Under the pieces are notes generated by a model. That model was not told where the DNA came from, did not search any database, and saw nothing but the letters and a program-made list of their open reading frames with translations. Of a stretch of 64,000 nt of DNA, positions 8,180-16,900 are shown one piece after another. The DNA comes from Actinomadura rubteroloni (lineage in GTDB: Bacteria; Actinomycetota; Actinomycetes; Streptosporangiales; Streptosporangiaceae). The stretch covers positions 1,178,001 through 1,242,000 of the forward strand of contig NZ_MTBP01000001.1 in NCBI RefSeq assembly GCF_002911665.1. Direction: 5' to 3'. Made by a program: the position numbers and the translations under genes. Position 1 is the first letter of the stretch. Each line of letters opens with the position of its first letter.

Positions 8180-8620
8180 GTGGACGAAGGACTCGCAGAC
8201 CTGCTGCACCGCGTCGTCATGCTGCTGGGCGAGGCGGCCCGGCGGCGCACCGACGACCGGGACGGCCTGACCTACAGCCAGATCAGGCTGCTGGGCGCGG
8301 TGGAGGAACTCGAACCGGCGACCCAGCACCGGCTGGCGCAGGCGATGTCGGTGTCCGACCCGGCGATCAGCCGGGCGCTCCGGCCGCTCGAAGCCGAGGG
8401 GCTGGTGCGGGTCACCGTCGACCCCGCGCACGCGCGGCGGCGTCTGGTCCGGCTCACCGACGCGGGCCGGGACGCGTTCCACACCGCCGGGAAGCCGCTC
8501 TACGACGAGTTCCGCGCCGCGCTCGTCGCGGCCGGCTTCCCCTACGAGCGCTACCTCCGGGACACCCTCCGGCTGGCCGAACTCCTCACGCCCGACGGAG
8601 AACGTCGTGCCGCGCAGTGA
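8180..8620 (+). CDS. MarR-family transcriptional regulator
   Basis: I chose GTG 8180 (MDEGLADLLHRVVML, 146 residues); TTG 8153 is in frame but abuts the operator palindrome. The winged HTH is clear: YSQIRLLGAVEEL, HRLAQAMSVSDPAISRALRPLEAEGLV as the recognition region, and the wing DPAHARRRLVRLTDAG. MarR proteins are dimeric repressors released by small phenolic or xenobiotic ligands. The divergent gene codes for a small membrane protein and is the likely target. No strong Shine-Dalgarno is visible for either start, so the message may be leaderless. Confidence 0.85.
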   Translation: MDEGLADLLHRVVMLLGEAARRRTDDRDGLTYSQIRLLGAVEELEPATQHRLAQAMSVSDPAISRALRPLEAEGLVRVTVDPAHARRRLVRLTDAGRDAFHTAGKPLYDEFRAALVAAGFPYERYLRDTLRLAELLTPDGERRAAQ

Positions 8621-8659
8621 CGGAACGGAGAAGGGCCGGACGGATGCGGGGCGCGGGGC

Positions 8660-9031
8660 ATGAAGATCGGTGAGCTGTCGCGCAGGACGGGCGTCAGCGT
8701 TCGCGCGCTGCGTTACTACGAGGACGAAGGGCTCATTCGGCCTGCTCGGAGCGCCAACGGTTATCGCGACTACTGCGCGGGGGCGGACGAGATCGTCCGG
8801 CAGATCCGGGGGCTGATCGACTGTGGACTGCCCACCCGGATCATCCGCGACATCCTGCCGTTCCTGGACGGGCCGGTGGATCTCGTCCCGGCGGCCCCGT
8901 GCGACGAGATGATCGAGCAGGTCGCGGCGCGGCGGGAGCAGCTCGACCGGCGCATCCGGTGCCTGACGCGCAACCGGGACGCCATCGACGCGTACCTGCG
9001 GGCGGCGCGGGAACGGACGGTCGACGCTTGA
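8660..9031 (+). CDS. MerR-family transcriptional regulator
   Basis: The 123-residue protein starts at ATG 8660. It has the canonical N-terminal MerR HTH (MKIGELSRRTGVSVRALRYY, then EDEGLIRPAR and NGYRDY) and a dimerisation helix (QVAARREQLDRRIRCLTRN). There is no metal-site Cys cluster at the C-terminus, so it belongs to the small non-metal branch of MerR regulators. Its stop codon overlaps the promoter of the following MFS gene. That promoter contains a long palindrome within a widened -35/-10 spacer, the hallmark of MerR activation by DNA distortion. Control of that transporter is therefore likely. Confidence 0.88.
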   Translation: MKIGELSRRTGVSVRALRYYEDEGLIRPARSANGYRDYCAGADEIVRQIRGLIDCGLPTRIIRDILPFLDGPVDLVPAAPCDEMIEQVAARREQLDRRIRCLTRNRDAIDAYLRAARERTVDA

Positions 9032-9058
9032 CCCTCACGCAAAGGTGAGGGTTTTAGC
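9028..9058 (+). promoter_or_regulatory. MerR-type promoter of the MFS gene
   Basis: A -35 box TTGACC (9028-9033) and a weak -10 TTTAGC (9053-9058) are separated by 19 bases. A perfect inverted repeat ACCCTCAC-N6-GTGAGGGT (9031-9052) fills the spacer. A 19-bp spacer with a centred palindrome is characteristic of MerR-activated promoters. The predicted transcription start falls at about 9065, so the MFS message beginning with ATG 9066 would be leaderless. Confidence 0.75.
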
Positions 9059-9065
9059 GTCCAGC

Positions 9066-10250
9066 ATGACCTCCACCGAAGAGCGGTGGCCGCTGGACGG
9101 GCTTCTCGTCCTCGCCGGCGCCGCGTTCGTCACGCTGCTCACCGAGGCGCTTCCGGCCGGGCTGCTGCCCGCCATGAGCGGGGACCTCGGCGTCACCGAG
9201 GCCCGTGCCGGGCTGCTGATCACCGTTTACGCGCTGGCCGCGGCCGTCACCGCGATTCCGATGACGGCCTGGACGCTCGTCCTGTCGCGCCGCGCCCTGC
9301 TGCTGACGCTGCTGACCGGGTTCGCCGCGACGAACGCGGTGACCGCCGTGTCGTCCGCGTTCGCCGTGACGCTCGCCGCGCGCGTGCTCTCGGGAGTGTT
9401 CGCCGGCATGCTGTGGGCGCTGGTGCCCGCGTACGCGGCGCGGCTCGCCCCGCGGCGCAGCGGGAAGGCCATCGCGACGGCGCTGGCGGGCATGACGGTC
9501 GGGCTCTCGCTCGGCGTCCCGGCCGGGACGGCGCTCGGCGGGCTCATCGGCTGGCGCGCCACGTTCGGGCTGCTCACAGCGCTGGCCGTGGCGCTCGCCT
9601 GCGCCGCGCTGGGACGGCTGCCGGACGTCCCCGGCGAGAAGGCGAAGCGGGGCGGGGGATTCCGCCGGGTCGTCCGGACGCCCGGGATCGCCGCCGTCAA
9701 CGCCGCGTCCCTCGCGATGGTCCTCGGCTTCTACGTCCTCTACACCTACATCGCGCCGTTCGTGGAGCGCGCGGGCCTCGCCGTGACGACCGGAACGGTC
9801 CTGTTCGTGTTCGGGCTCGGCTCCATGGGCGGCGTCTGGATCGCGGGCCTCACCGCCGATCGCCGACTGCGCACGGCGACGCTCGCCCTGCTGGCGCTGG
9901 CCGCCGTCTGCCTCGCGGCGTTCGGCGCGTTCGGGCACAGCACGGTCGTCGTGCTGGCCGGCGCGGTGCTGTGGGGCGTCACGCACGGCGGCGTCCCGAC
10001 GTTGATGCAGGCGGCGGGCGTCAAGGCGGCCCCGGACGATCCCGAGGCGGCCAACGCGCTCTGGGTCACCGGCTGGAACGTCGGCATGGCGGGCGGGTCG
10101 CTGCTCGGCGGCGCCGTCCTGGACGGCGCCGGGACGCGTGCGCTGCCCTGGACGGCCGCCGCCCTGCTCGCCGCCGCCGTGGCCACGGTCGCGCTCGCGC
10201 GACGGCACGGGTTCCCCGCCCGCGAGACCGAGGTCAGAGCAGGCGTTTGA
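9066..10250 (+). CDS. MFS transporter, DHA1-type drug efflux family
   Basis: The 394-residue protein starts at ATG 9066, immediately downstream of a MerR-type promoter. Twelve hydrophobic helices can be counted. The family signature between helices 2 and 3 is weak, but the overall architecture matches arabinose-efflux/drug-resistance DHA1 carriers (AGLLITVYALAAAVTAIPM in TM2 and a basic loop RRSGKAIATAL). Such carriers export hydrophobic compounds in exchange for protons. The upstream MerR protein probably senses the exported compound. The 3' end overlaps the convergent WGR-domain gene by 17 bp. Confidence 0.87.
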   Translation: MTSTEERWPLDGLLVLAGAAFVTLLTEALPAGLLPAMSGDLGVTEARAGLLITVYALAAAVTAIPMTAWTLVLSRRALLLTLLTGFAATNAVTAVSSAFAVTLAARVLSGVFAGMLWALVPAYAARLAPRRSGKAIATALAGMTVGLSLGVPAGTALGGLIGWRATFGLLTALAVALACAALGRLPDVPGEKAKRGGGFRRVVRTPGIAAVNAASLAMVLGFYVLYTYIAPFVERAGLAVTTGTVLFVFGLGSMGGVWIAGLTADRRLRTATLALLALAAVCLAAFGAFGHSTVVVLAGAVLWGVTHGGVPTLMQAAGVKAAPDDPEAANALWVTGWNVGMAGGSLLGGAVLDGAGTRALPWTAAALLAAAVATVALARRHGFPARETEVRAGV

Positions 10251-11661
10251 TCTCGCCGTGGGCCCGGTAGAAGCCGCCCTGCTGGGACGGACGGATCTCC
10301 TCGACCACGTAGCGGGCGTTGGGTTCGCGGATGTCCTTCGGGAACTGGACGCGCCAGTCGGAGTGGTAGCCGGGGCTCGTCACGCGGACGCGGACGCGCG
10401 CGCCGTCCTGGTAGCACTCGACCACGACGCCGCCGTCCGCGCTCGTGGCGGTGGCGAGGGTCGCCGTGGGCTCGACGGCGGCGAGGGTCGAGGCGGCCTT
10501 GACGTCCAGCGGGGCGGGGACGGTGCCCGCGTTCGCCGCCTCGACGGCCGTCGCGCTCGCGTCCACGCAGGCGAGGCTGCCGTCGGTGGTGACGATGTAG
10601 AGCCGGTCGTCCAGGAACTGCATGGAGTAGGCCGAACCGAAGCCCGTCCCGAGTTTCCACAGGCGTTCGCCGCCCTGGTCGAAGCAGTAGATCGAGGACG
10701 AGCTGTCGCCCGCGAAGACGTACCGTCCGTCCGGGGCGGTCGCGCAGGAGAAGACCGGCGCGTCGCACTGGTAGACCGCCTCGATCTTGCCGTCGGCCTT
10801 GGCGAGCCGGTAGACCTGCGAGTTCGAGGTGCCCGCGTAGACGGTGTCGTCCTCCTGCCAGCCGAACAGGACGCCGCCGCGCACGGACGTCTGCCAGCGC
10901 GGCGTGCCGTCGGCGGTGTCGTAGCGGGCGACGCCGCGCGAGTGGCCGTGGTAGATCGCGTCGGCGTCGCAGCGGACCATCCACGCGGCGTCGCCGGCGG
11001 CGTCGCGCGCCCACTGGAACTCGTCCTCGTGGTCGATCGCGGTGACGCGGCCGTGCCGGTCGGAGACGCCGAGGATCGCGTCGTCGATGTCGAGCCAGTA
11101 GATGTCGACGTCGGCGGAGATCTCGTAGGCGACGTGCGGGACCTTGCCGCTGAGGTCGTAGACCTTGCCGTCGTCGCAGCCGGCGTAGATCCAGAAGTCG
11201 TCGGCGACGATGCACTTCACGCCGTCCGGCAGCCGGAACCGGCCGGTCACGGTGCCGTCGTGGCTCACGGTGAAGACGTCGCCGTTCTGGTTGCCGACCC
11301 AGCAGCGCTGGTCGTCGGCGAAGATCCCGAACGCGGGGGCGCCGCTGGCGAACCGCCACAGAACGGGCGCCTGCTTCGCCGTGGACCGGCTGCTCCGGAT
11401 CGTGCGGCGCGTGACGGCCCGGGGCGCGCGTCCGCCGCGCACGGCGGGCGCGTAGCCCTTGCGCACCTTCTCGTCGATCTTCTTGCGCGCCGCCGCCTCG
11501 GCCTGGCGCTCGGTGCCGAAGGTGGACGTGCGGGCCTGGCCAGGCGCGCCGATGCGTCCGTAGGTGATCGTCACGGCCGTTCCGGACAGGACGACCTCGT
11601 AATACTTGTGCGCGCCGCCGCCGTCCTCGGACAGTTCGAGGTAGGTGGTCTGCTCAGCCAT
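10234..11661 (-). CDS. WGR-domain protein with C-terminal beta-propeller
   Basis: The 475-residue protein starts at ATG 11661 (MAEQTTYLELSE) with AAAGGG just upstream. Residues about 1-85 form a WGR domain (KYYEVVLSGTAVTITYGRIG then QAEAAARKKIDEKVRKGY). WGR domains bind nucleic acids in PARPs and in some bacterial proteins. After a basic linker come roughly seven PQQ-like/beta-propeller repeats (for example WVGNQNGDVFTVS, IYAGCDDGKVYDLSG, VYAGTSNSQVYRLAKADG and YVFAGDSSSSIYCFDQGG). No signal peptide is present, so it is cytoplasmic. The role of this combination is not established; sensing or scaffolding on nucleic acid is possible. Confidence 0.8.
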   Translation of the reverse strand: MAEQTTYLELSEDGGGAHKYYEVVLSGTAVTITYGRIGAPGQARTSTFGTERQAEAAARKKIDEKVRKGYAPAVRGGRAPRAVTRRTIRSSRSTAKQAPVLWRFASGAPAFGIFADDQRCWVGNQNGDVFTVSHDGTVTGRFRLPDGVKCIVADDFWIYAGCDDGKVYDLSGKVPHVAYEISADVDIYWLDIDDAILGVSDRHGRVTAIDHEDEFQWARDAAGDAAWMVRCDADAIYHGHSRGVARYDTADGTPRWQTSVRGGVLFGWQEDDTVYAGTSNSQVYRLAKADGKIEAVYQCDAPVFSCATAPDGRYVFAGDSSSSIYCFDQGGERLWKLGTGFGSAYSMQFLDDRLYIVTTDGSLACVDASATAVEAANAGTVPAPLDVKAASTLAAVEPTATLATATSADGGVVVECYQDGARVRVRVTSPGYHSDWRVQFPKDIREPNARYVVEEIRPSQQGGFYRAHGEIKRLL

Positions 11662-11747
11662 CGAAGGCCCTTTCCGGACGGACGATCTCGACCCTTGCAA
11701 AGCGAGCCTATGGGCCGGGTCCGACATTTCTGGGATGATCTCCTGCC

Positions 11748-12293
11748 ATGATCGCGGCGATTTGTCTGGTCGTGGGCGTCGTCCTCGGCGTGGCCGGAAC
11801 CCGGATCGCAGACCGGGTGCGCGCGCGGCGGCTCGTCGACGACCCCGAGCCCGGCGAACCGGACGAACGGCGCCGGATCGCCCCGGTGCTGAAGGGCGCC
11901 GTCGGCGTCGTGCTGTTCGTCGGGGCGCTCGGCGGCATCCTCTACGGCTGTTCGGAATACCTGGGCAACCAGGGCAAGATCCTCAAGGCGTACTTCCGCC
12001 TTGTCGGCCGGGGTGACGCGATCGGTGCGTGCGCCCTGCTCGACGGCAACGCGCGTACCAAGCTCATGCTGTTGGAACGCGCGGCGAGCTGCGAGGACGC
12101 CGTCACCACGCTGCACGCGTCGCTGACCCCGGAACAGCGCGACAAGCTCGTCAACGACGATCCGTTCATCAACGGTGTGGAGACGGCCGGCGACCACAAG
12201 GAACTCGAGGTCACGTCGGCCAACCCGCTCAACATCGCGTACATGACCGTCATCGACCAGGGCGACCGCGAGCTGATCCACGACTGGCGGTGA
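11748..12293 (+). CDS. Hypothetical membrane protein with two TM segments
   Basis: The 181-residue protein starts at ATG 11748. It has an N-terminal hydrophobic helix (residues about 2-20), a short charged loop, and a second helix around 48-66 (GAVGVVLFVGALGGILYG). The C-terminal domain of about 110 residues is soluble (FRLVGRGDAIGACALLDGNARTKLM, then a helical region and a final beta stretch), reminiscent of NTF2-like or DUF4878-type extracytoplasmic modules; this resemblance is weak. It lies just upstream of the TrmH-family gene in the same direction (24-bp gap), so co-transcription is possible. No function is assigned. Confidence 0.65.
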   Translation: MIAAICLVVGVVLGVAGTRIADRVRARRLVDDPEPGEPDERRRIAPVLKGAVGVVLFVGALGGILYGCSEYLGNQGKILKAYFRLVGRGDAIGACALLDGNARTKLMLLERAASCEDAVTTLHASLTPEQRDKLVNDDPFINGVETAGDHKELEVTSANPLNIAYMTVIDQGDRELIHDWR

Positions 12294-12317
12294 CGCGCCC
12301 TGTGGAAGACTCGGGGC

Positions 12318-13106
12318 GTGCGAGTGACGCGGCGGAATGCCCGGTTCCAGCAGTGGGAGGCGCTGCTCGGCAACCGCGCCAAGCGGCAGCGGGCCGGGGA
12401 GTTCCTGGTGCAGGGCGTGCGGCCGATCAGCCTGGCGGTGGACGCCGGATGGCCGATCCGGGCGTTGTTGCACGAGGACGGCCGGCCTTTGTCGGCGTGG
12501 GCGCGCGATATCAGTGAGCGTGCTTCAGGAGAGCGGTACGAGGTCTCCGCCGAGCTGATGCGCGAACTCGGGGAGAAGGACGACGAGACGCCCGAGCTGC
12601 TGGCCGTCGCCGAGCTTCCCAATGACGATTTCAGCCGCGTCCCCGCGCGTGCGAACTTCCTCGGCGTCGTTTTCGACCGGCCGTCGAGTCCGGGCAACAT
12701 CGGGACGATCGTGCGGTCCGTGGACGCGTTCGGCGGCCACGCCGTCATCGTCGCCGGGCATTCCGCCGACCCGTACGACCCGAAGGCCGTCCGGGCTTCG
12801 ACGGGGTCGCTGTTCTCGGTCCCGGTCGTCCGGGCGCGGTCGGCGCGCGACGTTCTCGACTGGGCGAAGACCGTGGACGGCCTGACGATCGTCGGCACCG
12901 ACGAGAAGGGCGACGCCGACCTCGACGCCGTCGACCTCACCGGCCCGACGCTGCTGGTCATCGGCAACGAGACGGCCGGGCTGACCGCCGCCTGGCGGGA
13001 CGCGTGCGACGTCATGGCCCGCATTCCCATCACCGGCACGGCCAGTTCGCTGAACGCCGCGAACGCCGCGACCGTCGCGCTTTACGAGGCCGCGCGGCAG
13101 CGTTAG
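12318..13106 (+). CDS. TrmH/SpoU-family RNA 2'-O-methyltransferase
   Basis: The 262-residue protein starts at GTG 12318. An N-terminal substrate-binding domain (residues about 1-105) precedes a SPOUT knot domain with the three family motifs: motif 1 PGNIGTIVRSVDAFG, motif 2 LLVIGNETAGL and motif 3 SLNAANAATVALYEA. SpoU enzymes transfer a methyl group from SAM to the ribose 2'-OH of tRNA or rRNA; relatives include thiostrepton and avilamycin resistance enzymes and TrmH. The target RNA cannot be told from sequence. The 3' end overlaps the convergent lipoprotein gene by 4 bp. Confidence 0.88.
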   Translation: MRVTRRNARFQQWEALLGNRAKRQRAGEFLVQGVRPISLAVDAGWPIRALLHEDGRPLSAWARDISERASGERYEVSAELMRELGEKDDETPELLAVAELPNDDFSRVPARANFLGVVFDRPSSPGNIGTIVRSVDAFGGHAVIVAGHSADPYDPKAVRASTGSLFSVPVVRARSARDVLDWAKTVDGLTIVGTDEKGDADLDAVDLTGPTLLVIGNETAGLTAAWRDACDVMARIPITGTASSLNAANAATVALYEAARQR

Positions 13107-13960
13107 GAACAGGGATTGCGGTACAGGGCGACCGAGGGGTCGTCGATCGGTCCGGGGCAGAGGAAGCGCTCGTAGCGTTCGTCGCCGTCCACATAGCGTT
13201 TCAGCCACGCGATGACATAGGCGGCCAGCGTTGTGTTGGGCTTTTTCGGGGACGAGTGCGTCGTCCCGGCGATCTCCAGATAGCCCTTGCCGGACGACGC
13301 GGGAATGCTCCGGTAGAACCGCCGCGCATGCCGGGACACGGGCGCGATCTTGTCGTTCTGCGCCGCCACGACCAGCGTCGGGACGCGGACGTTCGAGAAT
13401 TCCCGCCCCTTGTCGTACGGCATCAGCGGAATGGCGGCGCGCAGCGTCGGACGGTCCGCCGCCGTCTCCAGAGCGGCGCCGCCGCCGAACGAATGGCCCA
13501 TCACCGCGAGCCGGTCGGCGTCCACGAGCGTCGCGACGGGGCTGCGGACGGTCAGGTACGTCATCGCCGCCTCCAGCTCGTGAGCGCGGGCGGCCGGACG
13601 GTCCTTCAGATGCAGCGTGTCGATCGCGAAGACCACGAACCCCCGCGACGCCAGAAGCGGCCCGTACCAGGCCATTCCGCCCTGGTTCCCGTTGCGTCCC
13701 GGCGCGATGATCACGCCGCCGAAGGTGTCGCCGCGCGGCCGGCCCGACGGGTAGTAGATCGTTCCGCCGCCGAACGCCTCGGTGAGGCCGCGCGGGACGG
13801 TCGCGGTCGACGTCCGGTACGGCCCGAGCGGCGCGGCCAGGGACGCGGCGGTCGGCGCGGGGTCCTCGTCCTGGACGGGTGGCCGGTCCGCGCAGCCCGC
13901 CGCCGCCAGTACGGCGACGACGGCCGCGAGCCGCAGCACCGTACTCCCGAGAAATCCCAT
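13103..13960 (-). CDS. Cutinase/PETase-family polyester hydrolase homologue, lipoprotein
   Basis: This 285-residue alpha/beta hydrolase starts at ATG 13960 with a signal peptide ending near Cys23 (LAAAGC, an imperfect lipobox). The mature sequence follows actinobacterial cutinases (TfCut2/LCC type) closely: nucleophile elbow GHSFGGG with Ser157, Asp203 (NDKIAPV), His235 (TTHSS), the AWLKRYVDGDERYERFLCPGP block and a terminal Cys pair (Cys268/Cys284). The family hydrolyses cutin and polyesters. Cleft residues differ from PET-active members: Arg89 where Tyr is usual (PGRNG vs PGYTG), Phe158 for Met (GHSM) and Tyr182 for Trp (TPWH). The surface anchor and substitutions suggest another ester substrate. 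It is convergent with the TrmH-family gene and lies just downstream of cobN on the same strand. Confidence 0.85.
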   Translation of the reverse strand: MGFLGSTVLRLAAVVAVLAAAGCADRPPVQDEDPAPTAASLAAPLGPYRTSTATVPRGLTEAFGGGTIYYPSGRPRGDTFGGVIIAPGRNGNQGGMAWYGPLLASRGFVVFAIDTLHLKDRPAARAHELEAAMTYLTVRSPVATLVDADRLAVMGHSFGGGAALETAADRPTLRAAIPLMPYDKGREFSNVRVPTLVVAAQNDKIAPVSRHARRFYRSIPASSGKGYLEIAGTTHSSPKKPNTTLAAYVIAWLKRYVDGDERYERFLCPGPIDDPSVALYRNPCS

Positions 13961-13972
13961 CCGTCCCAGTAT

Positions 13973-16900
13973 TCACTCTCCGGGACGGTCGTCCTCCAGC
14001 GAGCCCTCGATCTCCAGGTAGACGCGACGCAGCTCGTCCAGCGTCGCCGCCTCCGGGTGCTCCCACAGCCCCCGTTCGGCGGCCTCCAGAAGACGTTCGG
14101 CGATCCCGTGCAGCGCCCACGGGTTGGACTTTTCGAAGAACGATCGGTTCTCGGGGTCCAGGGCGTAGGTGCGGGTGAGCTTTTCGTACATCCAGTCCGC
14201 CACGACACCGGCCGTCGCGTCGTAGCCGAACAGGTAGTCGACGGTCGCGGCCAGCTCGAACGCGCCCTTGTACCCGTGGCGGCGCATCGCGGCGAGCCAG
14301 CGCGGGTTGACGACGCGCGCCCGGAACACGCGCGCGGTCTCCTCGTGCAGCGTCCGCGTCCGGACGGCGTCGGGCCGCGTGCTGTCGCCGACGTAGGCGC
14401 GCGGGGCCGTCCCGGTCAGCGCCCGGACGGTCGCGATCATGCCGCCGTGGTACTGGAAGTAGTCGTCGGAGTCGGCGATGTCGTGCTCGCGCGTGTCGGT
14501 GTTCTTGGCGGCGACGGCGATGCGGCGGTAGGCGTTCTCCATGTCGTCGCGCGCGGGGACGCCGTCCAGGTCGCGCCCGTAGGCGTAGCCGCCCCAGACC
14601 GCGTAGACCTCGGCGAGGTCGGAGTCGTCGCGCCAGTTGCGGCTGTCGATGAGCGGCAGGATGCCCGCCCCGTACGCGCCGGGACGCGAGCCGAACACGC
14701 GCATCGTCGCGCGGCGCTCGTCGCCGTGCCGGGCGCGGTCGGCGGCGACATGCGCCCGGACATAGTTGGACTCGTCCGGTTCGTCCTGGGCGGCGGCGAG
14801 CCGGACGGCGTCGTCCAGCAGGGCCACCGCGTGCGGGAACGCGTCGCGGAAGAAGCCGCTGATGCGGATCGTCACGTCGATGCGCGGGCGGCCGAGTTCG
14901 TCCAGCGGGATCGGTTCGAGGCCGGTGACGCGGCGCGACGCGTCGTCCCAGACGGGCCGGACGCCGAGCAGCGCCAGGACCTCGGCGATGTCGTCCCCGG
15001 ACGTCCGCATCGCCGACGTCCCCCACACCGACAGGCCCACCGACTCGGGCCACGTTCCCGTCTCCTCGCGGTAGCGGGAGAGCAGCGAGTCGGCCATGGC
15101 GCGTCCGGTGTCCCAGGCCAGGCGGCTCGGGACGGCCTTCGGGTCGACCGAGTAGAAGTTCCGGCCGGTCGGCAGCACGTTGATCAGCCCGCGCAGCGGC
15201 GAACCGGACGGCCCTGCCGGGACGAAACCGCCGTCCAGCGCGTGCAGGACCATGCCGATCTCGTCGGACGTCCGGTCCAGGCGGGGGACGATCTCGGTGG
15301 CCGCGAACCGCAGGATGTCGGCGACGGGACCGTCCGCCAGCTCGGCCGCGGTCTCGGGCGCCCAGTCGGCCGCCTCCATCGCCGCGACCAGTTCCCGCGC
15401 TTCGGCTTCGACGGCGTCGGTACCGGTGCGATCGGTTCCCGACTCGTCCAGGCCCAGTGCCTCGCGCAGCCCCGGCAGCGTCACCGCGCCGCCCCAGAGC
15501 TGGCGGGCGCGCAGCATCGCGAGCACCAGGTCCACGCGCGCGGAACCCGTCGGCGCGACGCCGAGGACGTGCAGGCCGTCGCGGATCTGGACGTCCTTGA
15601 CCTCGCAGAGCCAGCCGTCCACGTGCAGCAGGAAGTCGTCGAACTCGGCGTCGTGCGGACGGTCGTCCAGCCCGAGGTCGTGGTCCAGCCGCGCCGCCTG
15701 GATCAGCGTCCAGATCTGCGCGCGGATCGCGGGCAGCTTCGCCGGGTCCATCGCGGCGACGCCGGCGTGCTCGTCCAGGAGCTGTTCGAGCCGCGCGATG
15801 TCGCCGTAGCTCTCGGCCCGCGCCATCGGCGGGATGAGGTGGTCCACGAGCGTGGCGTGCGCGCGGCGCTTGGCCTGCGTGCCCTCGCCGGGGTCGTTGA
15901 CGAGGAACGGGTAGATGAGCGGGAGGTCGCCGAGCGCGGCGTCCGGCCCGCACGCCGCCGACAGGCCGGAGGCCTTGCCGGGCAGCCACTCCAGGTTGCC
16001 GTGCTTGCCGACGTGGACGACCGCGTGCGCGCCGAACTCGTCCCGGATCCACTGGTAGGCGGCGAGATAGTGGTGGCTCGGCGGAAGGTCGGGGTCGTGG
16101 TAGATCGCCACGGGGTTCTCGCCGAATCCGCGCGGCGGCTGGACCAGCACGACGACGTTGCCGGAGCGCAGGGCGGCGAGGACGATCGCGTCGTCGTCCA
16201 CGAACAGCTCGCCGGGCGGCGGGCCCCAGTGCTGCTCGATACCTTCGCGTAGCTCGTCGGGAAGTGTTTTGTACCAGTCGCGATAGCGCGCGACCGGGAT
16301 CCGGACGGGGTTGCCCGCGAGCTGTTCCTCGGTGAGCCAGTCGGCGTCCTGGCCGCCCGCCGCGATGAGCGCGTGCATGAGCGCGTCGCCCTCGTCCGGC
16401 AGCGCGTCGCCGGTGTCGTAGCCGTGGTCGCGCAGCGCCGCGAGCAGCCGCACGACGCTCGCGGGCGTGTCCAGGCCGACCGCGTTCCCGATCCGCGCGT
16501 GCTTGGTCGGGTACGCCGACAGCATCAGCGCGACCCGCTTCTCTTCGGCCGGGACGTGCCGGAGCCGTCCGTGCCGCACCGCGATCCCGGCGACGCGGGC
16601 GGCGCGCTCGGGGTCGGCGGCGTAGACGCTCAGGCCGTCCTCGTCGATGCGCTTGAACGAGAACGGGACGGTGATGAGCCGTCCGTCGAACTCGGGCACC
16701 GCGACCTGCGTCGCCGTGTCCAGCGGGGACAGGCCGTCGTCGCTCGCCTCCCACGTCGCGCGGTCGCCGGTCAGGCAGAGGCCCTGCAGGATCGGGACGT
16801 CCAGGGCGGCGAGCGCGCCCGCGTCCCACGCCTCGTCGTCGCCGCCCGCGCCGGCGAGCGCCGGTTTCGTCCCGCCCGCCGCGAGGACGGTCACGACCAG

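Noticed and set aside
13004-16252. Plus-strand open frame of 1082 codons
   Set aside because: It is antisense to the cutinase-like gene and cobN and shows no family motif.
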